From the NCBI GenBank assembly GCA_030448245.1, contig JAUJNH010000009.1, positions 57,271 to 121,270 on the forward strand: a stretch of DNA of 64,000 nt, in the 5' to 3' direction. Below, one piece after another: positions 57,854-64,000 of the stretch; the stretch's first letter is position 1; each line of letters starts with the position of its first letter. A program made the translations under genes and the position numbers. The notes beneath the pieces are model-generated. The model was given only the letters and a program-made list of their open reading frames with translations. It did not search any database and had not been told where the DNA came from. The DNA is from Acidimicrobiales bacterium (lineage in GTDB: Bacteria; Actinomycetota; Acidimicrobiia; Acidimicrobiales; JAUJNH01).

Positions 57854-58600
57854 ATGGCCACCCTCATCCTCCTCCGCCACGGGCGCAGCGACTGGAACGA
57901 CCGGAACCTGTTCACCGGGTGGTGGGACGTGGACCTCTCCCCCGCCGGCGAGGCCGAGGCCGTCGACGCCGGCCGGCTGCTGGCCGACGCCGGCCTGCTG
58001 CCCGACGTGGTGCACACCAGCGTCCTGACCCGGGCCACCCGCAGCGCCGACCTGGCCCTGCACGCCTGCGGCCGCCACTGGATCCCGGTGCGGCGCAGCT
58101 GGCGGCTGAACGAGCGCCACTACGGCGGCCTGCAGGGCCTGGACAAGGCGGCCACGCTGCGCCAGCACGGCGAGGAGCAGTTCCAGCTGTGGCGGCGCTC
58201 CTACGACGTGCCGCCCCCGCCGATCGAGCCGGGCAGCCGCTACGACGTGGCCACCGACCCCCGCTACGCCGACCTGCCGCCCGAGGTGGTGCCGCTCACC
58301 GAGTGCCTGGCCGACGTGGTGGTGCGGATGCTGCCCTACTGGGCGGACGGCCTGTCGCCCGACCTGCGGGCCGGGAAGGTGGTGCTGGTCGCCGCCCACG
58401 GCAACAGCCTGCGGGCGTTGGTCAAGCACCTCGACGACATCTCCGACGAGGCCATCGCCCACCTGAACCTGGCCACGGGTGTCCCCCGGGTCTACGAGCT
58501 GGGCCCCGACCTGCGGCCCACCGGCCCGGCCCGTGACCTCGGCGACCCCGAGGAGATCGCCCGCCGGGCCGCCGCCGTGGCCGCCCAGGGCAAGGCCTGA
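57854..58600 (+). CDS. gpmA: 2,3-bisphosphoglycerate-dependent phosphoglycerate mutase
   Basis: This 248-residue glycolytic mutase interconverts 3- and 2-phosphoglycerate. Signatures: [26 protein letters not shown] (RHG, catalytic His), [33 protein letters not shown] (about 85-102), and the second catalytic His in [15 protein letters not shown] (about 178-192). The ATG at 57854 has GGGAGG directly upstream and a TAGCCT box at 57837-57842. The family's length and order are intact. Confidence 0.95.
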   Translation: MATLILLRHGRSDWNDRNLFTGWWDVDLSPAGEAEAVDAGRLLADAGLLPDVVHTSVLTRATRSADLALHACGRHWIPVRRSWRLNERHYGGLQGLDKAATLRQHGEEQFQLWRRSYDVPPPPIEPGSRYDVATDPRYADLPPEVVPLTECLADVVVRMLPYWADGLSPDLRAGKVVLVAAHGNSLRALVKHLDDISDEAIAHLNLATGVPRVYELGPDLRPTGPARDLGDPEEIARRAAAVAAQGKA

Positions 58601-58638
58601 GCAGCCAAAGCGGGCATCCCCGTACGGGCCAGGTTTGG

Positions 58639-58720
58639 GCGTGCCCAGGACGCGCCGGCGCGGCGGCTGGGGCTGGGCGATGCCGTGCTGATCGGGCTCG
58701 GCTCGATTCTCGGCCCGCCT
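58639..58720 (+). pseudogene. N-terminal remnant of an APC-family amino-acid permease
   Basis: Reading from about 58655: RRLGLGDAVLIGLGSILGPP. This closely matches the first helix of APC-type amino-acid permeases (GLxDAVLIGLGSMIGAGVF). It is cut off where the opposing winged-helix gene ends (58731), and no further permease sequence follows. The match is short, about 17 residues. Confidence 0.5.
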
Positions 58721-58730
58721 GCCGCAGCCG

Positions 58731-59018
58731 TCAGTCGACGACGACGGCGTCCGGGTCGAGCATCCAGCCCCGGCCGCGGACCGTCTGCAGGGCCGAGCCG
58801 CCCAGGGCCCGCCGCAGGGCGACGAGCAGGCTGTCCGCTCGGCGGGGTGAGGCGTGCCGCAACCCGGAGAGGCGGGCCAGCTCCGAGCGGCTCACCACCC
58901 GTCCCCGGGCGTCGGCCAGGGTGGCCAGCACCGCGACCTCCTGAGGGTTGAGCGGCAGCTGCCGGTCGCCGTACCCGGCGATCCCCTGCTCCCGGTCGAC
59001 CCACAGGCAATCGGCCAC
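58731..59018 (-). CDS. Stand-alone winged-helix DNA-binding protein
   Basis: A 95-residue protein containing only an OmpR-type winged helix: a GDRQLPLNPQEVAVLATLADARGRVVSRSEL stretch (about 16-46), then ADSLLVALRRALGG and VRGRGWMLD (the wing). No receiver domain. The GTG at 59016-59018 is six bases behind TACCGT (59025-59030, other strand), which decides the start and implies a leaderless message. A longer relative lies immediately upstream. Confidence 0.7.
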   Translation of the reverse strand: MADCLWVDREQGIAGYGDRQLPLNPQEVAVLATLADARGRVVSRSELARLSGLRHASPRRADSLLVALRRALGGSALQTVRGRGWMLDPDAVVVD

Positions 59019-59096
59019 TGGCACACGGTACGACCCGGTTCTTTCCGCCCTGTTCCCGGCATGTGAACGGCACATTGCCGCCACCCTGGGCGGCGT

Positions 59097-59600
59097 TCAG
59101 GCCTCCTGCTGGGCGGCCCCGCAGCGGCCTTCGAGCAGGTAGCCGCGGCTGCGCACGGTGCGGATGGCCAGGCGCACGGGGGTGAGGCGGCGGCGGAGGC
59201 GGAGGACGTGGACGTCGAGGGCGTTGCGGCCGGGTGCCCCGTCGGGCCAGCCGGCCCGGCTCAGGTTCTCGCGGCTGACGACCGCACCGAAGCGCTCGAG
59301 CAGGGCCCGGGTCAGGCGCGCTTCGACGGGGGGCAGGGAGACCCACAGCGACCCGAAGCGCAGCACCCCGTCGGCGTCGAGCTGGGGCGCGGCGGCTGAT
59401 CGGGCTCGGGCGGCCAGGGTGGCCATCCGCACCTCGACGTCGATCTCCGAGGCCGGGACGCGGACCCAGTCCTCGAGCGGGTCGACGCCGGTCGGCGGCT
59501 CGGCGCAGTCCTCGACCAGGAGGAGGCGCGGGAGCCCCTCGGCGGCCAGCCGGTCTCGGCGGAGCACCTCGACCGGCCACCGAACCAGCACGACGTCCAC
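59097..59600 (-). CDS. OmpR-like regulator with degenerate N-terminal domain
   Basis: A 167-residue protein. The first 75 residues resemble a receiver-like alpha/beta half-domain (VDVVLVRWPVEVLRRDRL, LPRLLLVEDCAEPP) but lack a recognisable phosphoacceptor pattern, in the manner of GlnR-type atypical regulators. The C-terminal winged helix has LPPVEARLTRALLERFGAVVSRENL, ALDVHVLRLRRRL and TVRSRGYLLEG. The GTG at 59598-59600 lies eight bases behind TAGGTT (59609-59614). Its target genes are not evident; the HdrD-like gene is divergent from it. Confidence 0.75.
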   Translation of the reverse strand: MDVVLVRWPVEVLRRDRLAAEGLPRLLLVEDCAEPPTGVDPLEDWVRVPASEIDVEVRMATLAARARSAAAPQLDADGVLRFGSLWVSLPPVEARLTRALLERFGAVVSRENLSRAGWPDGAPGRNALDVHVLRLRRRLTPVRLAIRTVRSRGYLLEGRCGAAQQEA

Positions 59601-59769
59601 AGGAGGGGAACCTACGGGTGTCACGTTGCATGAAGGTTTCGTCGCCGTGAACGGTCGCGCCCCCCGGTTGCCGGCGCAACATCGCGCCCGGTTGGCCGCC
59701 GGGACCACCGGCAGTCCGCCCTGGCAGGGGCATGCCGGGCCGCGGCGGCAGCGAGTACCTTTCGGCCGC

Positions 59770-61911
59770 ATGGCAGGCCCGAGGCTCAAGCCGTCGCACA
59801 TGGCCCTGGCCGTGGGGGTGGGCTTCGCCGCTCTCACCGCGCTGTCGGGCACCGCCGCGGCCCTGCTGCGCTGGGACGACGAGAGCGAGGTGCACCGCCC
59901 CGTCTTCTCCAACATCCCGGGGCCGCTGCAGGTCATGTTCTACGTGGCCACGTTCGTGTCGTTCGTCGCCGTGGGCGTGCTGTTCGCCCAGCGGTTCCGG
60001 GGCTACGAGCGGGGCACGCCCGACAACCGCCGCACCACGACCAAGAACGCCAAGCGCCGCGTCGCCGACTTCCGAGCCGGCGTCTACATGCAGACGGTGA
60101 TGCGAGACGGCGCCGCCGGGCTGATGCACAGCCTCATGTACTTCCCCTTCCTCGGCCTGTTCGCCGTGACCGCAGTCCTCGAGATCGACCACTCGCTGCC
60201 CGAGCGGGCCAAGTTCCTGCACGGCGGCGTGTACCAGGCCTTCGCCGCCTTTGGCGACCTGATGGGGGTGCTGTTCCTGGTCGGCATCGTGTGGGCGTTC
60301 ATCCGCCGGTACGTGATCAAGGTGTACCGGGTCCGCATCAAGACCCGGCCCGAGGACGCCGTCATCCTGGGCACGCTGTTCCTGATGGGCCTCACCGGGC
60401 TGCTGGCCGAGGCGGCCCGCATCGCCCTCGACGGCCAGCCCGAGGCCGAGCGCTGGAGCTTCGTCGGCTACCCGCTCTCTGTCCTGTTCCGGAACTCCAC
60501 CTACCGGGTCAACGACCTCGGGGCGCTGCACCAGGGCCTGTGGGTGGCCCACATCGTCTCGTTCCTCGGCTTCCTGCTGATCCTGCCCACCACGAAGATG
60601 CGCCACATGTTCACCAGCCCGATGAACATGTACCTGCGCGACCGGGAGCGTCCGAAGGGGGCGATGAAGCCGGTCCCCAACATGACCGAGACGTCGCTCG
60701 AGACGTTCGGCGCCGGCGTGGTCGAGGACTTCACCTGGAAGCAGCTGCTCGACACCGACGCCTGCACCGTGTGCGGGCGCTGCACCAACGCCTGCCCAGC
60801 CCACGCCACCGGCAAGTCGCTCGACCCCCGCGAGATCGTGCTGAAGGTGGGCGAGGTGATGGCTGCCACCAACCCGGGCGGCCCGGTCAGCCCCGTGGTG
60901 GGCACCGACCGCGACATCACCATCTCCTCGAACAACGTCTTCGAGCGCATCACGCCCGAGGAGATCTGGGCGTGCACCGCCTGCCGGGCCTGCGACGAGG
61001 TGTGCCCGGTCAACATCGAGATCCTCGACAAGATCCTCGACATGCGCCGCTACCTGACGCTGATGGAGAGCAGCTTCCCCACCGAGCTCTCGAAGATGTT
61101 CAACGCCATGGAGAACCAGGAGAACCCCTGGGCCCTCTCCAACCAGACCCGGGCGGCGTGGGCCGAGGGCCTGCCGGTCGACGTGCCCATCGTCGACGGC
61201 TCGCAGCCCTTCGGCCACGAGTACCTGTTCTGGGTGGGCTGCGCGGGCAGCTTCGACGACCGGGCCAAGAAGGTGACGATCGCCACCGCCAAGCTGCTGC
61301 AGCGGGCCGGTGTCGACTTCGCCATCCTCGGCCCCTCCGAGCGCTGCACCGGCGACCCGGCCCGCCGGTCGGGCAACGAGTACGTCTTCCAGATGCTGGC
61401 CATGCAGAACGTCGAGACGCTCAACGGCATGGGCGTCACGAAGATCATCACGATCTGCCCCCACTGCTTCAACACGCTCGAGAACGAGTACCCGCAGCTG
61501 GACGGGCGCTACGAGGTGGTGCACCACAGCCAGTTCCTCGAGTTCCTGATCGCCAGCAACCGCCTGCTCCTCGACGAGGCCACCCTCGAGGAGCGGGTGG
61601 TGTACCACGACGCCTGCTACCTGGGCCGGCACAACGACGTGTACGGCGCCCCCCGCAACGTCATCGGCTCGTTGAAGGGCATCCAGATCGTCGAGGCGCC
61701 CCGCAACGGCACCACCGGCATGTGCTGCGGCGCCGGCGGCGCCCGCATGTGGATGGAGGAGACCATCGGCAAGAAGGTCAACACCGAGCGCTCGCGCGAG
61801 CTGATCGCCACCGACGCCCAGCGGGTCGCCACCGCCTGCCCCTTCTGCTACATCATGATCGACGACGGCGTGAAGGGGTCGCCACCGCCTGCCCCTTCTG
61901 CTACATCATGA
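59770..61911 (+). CDS. HdrD-like membrane iron-sulfur oxidoreductase, C-terminus altered by duplication
   Basis: As read, 713 residues. The first about 250 residues hold five hydrophobic segments of a NarI-type cytochrome b domain. Two [4Fe-4S] motifs follow: CTVCGRCTNACP (about 332) and CTACRACDEVCP (about 402). Two heterodisulfide-reductase CCG regions follow, ending CCGAGGARMW (about 653). A 53-bp tandem duplication at 61823-61929 shifts the frame so the protein ends GSPPPAPSATS. Without it the frame would continue EHGRDDVVVQDISMHLVEAI and stop at 62078. The start ATG is eight bases behind TACCTT (59756-59761). It probably couples quinone to a thiol or other electron carrier. Confidence 0.85.
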   Translation: MAGPRLKPSHMALAVGVGFAALTALSGTAAALLRWDDESEVHRPVFSNIPGPLQVMFYVATFVSFVAVGVLFAQRFRGYERGTPDNRRTTTKNAKRRVADFRAGVYMQTVMRDGAAGLMHSLMYFPFLGLFAVTAVLEIDHSLPERAKFLHGGVYQAFAAFGDLMGVLFLVGIVWAFIRRYVIKVYRVRIKTRPEDAVILGTLFLMGLTGLLAEAARIALDGQPEAERWSFVGYPLSVLFRNSTYRVNDLGALHQGLWVAHIVSFLGFLLILPTTKMRHMFTSPMNMYLRDRERPKGAMKPVPNMTETSLETFGAGVVEDFTWKQLLDTDACTVCGRCTNACPAHATGKSLDPREIVLKVGEVMAATNPGGPVSPVVGTDRDITISSNNVFERITPEEIWACTACRACDEVCPVNIEILDKILDMRRYLTLMESSFPTELSKMFNAMENQENPWALSNQTRAAWAEGLPVDVPIVDGSQPFGHEYLFWVGCAGSFDDRAKKVTIATAKLLQRAGVDFAILGPSERCTGDPARRSGNEYVFQMLAMQNVETLNGMGVTKIITICPHCFNTLENEYPQLDGRYEVVHHSQFLEFLIASNRLLLDEATLEERVVYHDACYLGRHNDVYGAPRNVIGSLKGIQIVEAPRNGTTGMCCGAGGARMWMEETIGKKVNTERSRELIATDAQRVATACPFCYIMIDDGVKGSPPPAPSATS

Positions 61912-61929
61912 TCGACGACGGCGTGAAGG
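61823..61929 (+). repeat. 53-bp tandem duplication
   Basis: The 53-base unit at 61823-61875 is repeated exactly at 61876-61928, one further base also matching. It encodes ATACPFCYIMIDDGVK in the first copy. Because 53 is not a multiple of three, the second copy is out of frame with the first. Confidence 0.9.
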
Positions 61930-62108
61930 AGCACGGCCGCGACGACGTCGTGGTCCAGGACATCTCGATGCACCTGGTCGAGGCCATCGAGGCCGGTGAG
62001 CGCCTCCGGGCCCACTTCGGCGTGCCGCCGGTCGTCACCGAGGAAGGCGCCGCCGACGCCCCCGTCGCCGGCCAGTAGCGGCGGCCGATCGCCGAGCGCC
62101 TGGCAGGG

Positions 62109-63758
62109 CTACTCGACCGGCCCGGCGAGCTCGGCCACCAGGCCCTCAGCGAAGCGGGCGGCGGCGCCGTCGCTGAGGAGGCGCAAGGGGTAGCGCAGGA
62201 CGAGGTGCAGCCGGCCGGAGACCGTCACCGCTCCGATCGAGAGGAGCAGCGGTGACCGTGCGGGTAACGAGAACCACACGTGCTCGGTCTCGCCGGCGCC
62301 GTCACCGAACGACGGCGCTTCGCCCTGCCAGCCGAGGTTGGCCAGCAGGGCGGTGTCGACGAGGCGGTTGCGGGTGAGGGGCTGGAGGACGACCGGCGAC
62401 TGCTTCGACCACAGCGGCAGGAGGCCCGATCGGTCGAGCGCGGCCAGGAGAGCCGTGCCCGTGCGGGTCCGCTTGCTTCGCACCGTCTGGGCGGTGACGG
62501 CCTTCAGAGCGGCGGCCGGGTCGGATCGCTGGGCACCATCGGTCGACACCCGGGCGGTGACCGAGAAGTTGCCCACCGTCGCCTCGGGCCACTTCGACGG
62601 CCGGAGGTCCACGGGAAGCAGCACACCGACCCGACCACCAGCCTTGCCGTGCTCGAGGTTCCACCGGCCGATGGCGAGGTGGAGGCTGGCCAGCAGGACG
62701 TTGCGGCTGGTGCCGGGCCGGTTGGCGTTGACGACCGGCCGCGTCTGCTCCTCAGAGAGGCACACCAGGTGGAACCCGAAGCCTGGGTCGTCACCGACGC
62801 CGTCGGGTGCCAGCTGCACGGGTCGAGCCAGAAGGTCGCGCACCCGCTCCACGGCGGCACGGGCCCGAGCCATGACGGCCGACTCCGGCGGCGACGCCGG
62901 GCGCACCGGAAGCCTGCACATGGCCGCCAGGTCGGGCGCCGGCTCCGGGGCGGTGCCAGTGGCGTACGCCGACGCGATCGTGCGCAGCAGCCGCAGGGCG
63001 TCGAACCCGTCGCTGACGGCGTGGTTGACGTTCAGCATCAGCAGATCACCGTCGGGCCGGTGGACCAGCCCGGCCCGCAGCGGCGGCCACTCGTCCATCC
63101 CCGCCGGCCGACCCAACAGCTTCCACCGGGCTTCGGCCACCGCCGCCTCGTCGGCGCAGTCGACGACCCACATCGGGTCGTGGTCGAAGGGCTGGCGGCG
63201 CAGCACGGCACGGAGGGCGGTTCGGAGCCGAGCCTCGTCGAGCACCCCCTCGACCTGGGCCTCCACCTGCACGCTCCACAACGTCGACTTCCGGTCGAGC
63301 AGGTCACCATGGGGGGGAACGCCCTCCCGGTCCCACACCCACTCGCAGTCCAGCTCGGATCGGTGGTCGCCCTGCCGACCCATCACCAGCCGGAAGGCGT
63401 CCTGCGCCGCCCCCGCGAGGTTGTGGGCCGTGGCGCGCCGAAGCGAGTATCGCGGCGCGCGACCCCGGCGCGAGCGAAGCGGCGACACCCGGTCCACGTG
63501 GGCGGCCAGGTGGTTGCCGGTGACGATCAGGTGGAGGCTGTCGTGCGAGACGTTCTCCCGGAACGACACTCGGCCCGGGTGGAAGATGCGCCCCAGGCCG
63601 ACGTCCCGGTAGAACCGGTGGCTGCCCTCCAGGTGGCGGAACAGAGCGACGGGATCAGCGACCGACGGCCTGTCCCCTGCCGCCTCAGGCTCCGCCGGCG
63701 GGGCGTCCTCGAGGAGCGTCTGAAGGCTGGGCGGTTCCCCAGCGGCCCGGCCTGTCAC
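62109..63758 (-). CDS. Condensation-domain acyltransferase-like protein
   Basis: A 549-residue protein of the CoA-dependent acyltransferase/condensation superfamily (as in WS/DGAT, PapA and NRPS condensation domains). The catalytic-type HxxxDG motif is NVNHAVSDGFDALR (around residue 245), and the C-terminal half has VGVLLPVDLRPSKWPEATVGNFSV, which matches the DFGWG-like or conserved NxFxV region. The N-terminal about 150 residues precede the domain. There is no signal or membrane segment. It probably acylates an alcohol or amine, substrate unknown. The start ATG at 63756-63758 is the family-compatible one. It ends 30 bases from the HdrD-like gene. Confidence 0.75.
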   Translation of the reverse strand: MTGRAAGEPPSLQTLLEDAPPAEPEAAGDRPSVADPVALFRHLEGSHRFYRDVGLGRIFHPGRVSFRENVSHDSLHLIVTGNHLAAHVDRVSPLRSRRGRAPRYSLRRATAHNLAGAAQDAFRLVMGRQGDHRSELDCEWVWDREGVPPHGDLLDRKSTLWSVQVEAQVEGVLDEARLRTALRAVLRRQPFDHDPMWVVDCADEAAVAEARWKLLGRPAGMDEWPPLRAGLVHRPDGDLLMLNVNHAVSDGFDALRLLRTIASAYATGTAPEPAPDLAAMCRLPVRPASPPESAVMARARAAVERVRDLLARPVQLAPDGVGDDPGFGFHLVCLSEEQTRPVVNANRPGTSRNVLLASLHLAIGRWNLEHGKAGGRVGVLLPVDLRPSKWPEATVGNFSVTARVSTDGAQRSDPAAALKAVTAQTVRSKRTRTGTALLAALDRSGLLPLWSKQSPVVLQPLTRNRLVDTALLANLGWQGEAPSFGDGAGETEHVWFSLPARSPLLLSIGAVTVSGRLHLVLRYPLRLLSDGAAARFAEGLVAELAGPVE

Positions 63759-63832
63759 CTCGGAACCACCCCAGGAGCCTACGCGGACGCTCTGGCCACG
63801 CCCGGCGACGCCGGCTACCCTTCACCCGCTCC

Positions 63833-63903
63833 GCGGGTGTAGTTCAGAGGTAGAACATCAGCTTCCCAAGCTGAGAACGCGGGTTCGATTCCCGTCACCC
63901 GCT
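63833..63903 (+). tRNA. tRNA-Gly (anticodon CCC)
   Basis: Acceptor GCGGGTG pairs with CACCCGC, anticodon stem TCAGC/GCTGA with loop TTCCCAA (CCC), T-arm with TTCGATT. CCA is not encoded. A TACCCT box at 63816-63821 lies just upstream. Sequence 63904-64000 shows nothing I recognise. Confidence 0.95.
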
Positions 63904-64000
63904 CCCGCTAAAGGTCCAGGTCAGGAGTGGTTTCCGGCCTCGCCTCGACCGTCACCAGCGGCCCGGATGCCCTTCCATCCCGCGTCCATCCCGCGGGCGC

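Noticed and set aside
63904..64000. Possible integration site 3' of tRNA-Gly
   Set aside because: No integrase, no duplicated tRNA end and too little sequence to judge.

Overview
The window is GC-rich chromosomal DNA (roughly 70% GC by eye) from an actinobacterium. A BldC-type regulator sits beside a leucine/valine-type dehydrogenase, the heat-shock genes run dnaK-grpE-dnaJ-hspR with clpB close behind, and many start codons lie 6-10 bases behind a TANNNT box (leaderless style). Together with DUF1269, DUF2510/LURP-like and PGM1-type ligase genes this suggests Actinomycetota. Acidimicrobiia is my best guess at class level, but that is an inference. No rRNA, phage, IS element or CRISPR array was seen.

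Layout. 1-1050: an OmpR-type response regulator followed by a histidine kinase that is broken inside the window and runs off its edge. 1177-1418: tRNA-Glu, -Asp and -Phe. 1617-2970: a small membrane-protein operon with a YdjM-like hydrolase. 3004-5669: an SsuABC/TauABC-type ABC importer. 5747-10035: acyl-CoA ligase, acyl-CoA dehydrogenase-like and FAD/Rieske oxidoreductase genes. 10080-12980: a decayed trmB, an MFS exporter, a DUF1269 protein and a HAD hydrolase. 13023-16460: a sortase-anchored PHP metallohydrolase, BldC and an amino-acid dehydrogenase. 16548-19560: a Cys-rich repeat protein, a small acidic protein divergent from a PGM1-like peptide ligase, and an aarF/ubiB remnant. 19649-25369: a GAF histidine kinase with NarL-type regulator, CrcB, a UMF1 transporter, SDR, QueA-like protein and FmdB-type protein. 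25913-45300: a large, mostly minus-strand metabolic region with a fused 2-oxoacid dehydrogenase E1, pyrE and ten purine genes (purM, F, L, Q, S, C, B, D, A, E), interrupted by an ABC-2 exporter and a few small genes. 45456-47176: two DUF2510/LURP-like paralogs, the second split by a 33-bp minisatellite. 47394-49836: a PGRP-type amidase and an MFS gene. 50055-57176: the chaperone region. 57408-63903: a small protein with an eCIS-like motif, phosphoglycerate mutase, two winged-helix proteins, an HdrD-like iron-sulfur reductase, a condensation-domain protein and tRNA-Gly.

How it works together. The purine genes cover the pathway from PRPP to SAICAR/AICAR plus the adenylosuccinate branch; purN, purH, purK and the guanylate genes are not here. 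PurL is the short form that works with PurS and PurQ, and those three genes are translationally coupled. The chaperone genes show the usual HspR feedback architecture, with weak HAIR-like sites before dnaK and clpB.

A recurring oddity is broken genes. There are single-base shifts in the E1 and pyrE genes, a 53-bp tandem duplication in the HdrD-like gene, an early in-frame TGA before an MFS gene, an internal deletion in the first histidine kinase, and truncated trmB, aarF and amino-acid permease remnants. Some of these (pyrE, E1) look more like consensus or assembly errors. Others (trmB, aarF, permease) look like true decay.
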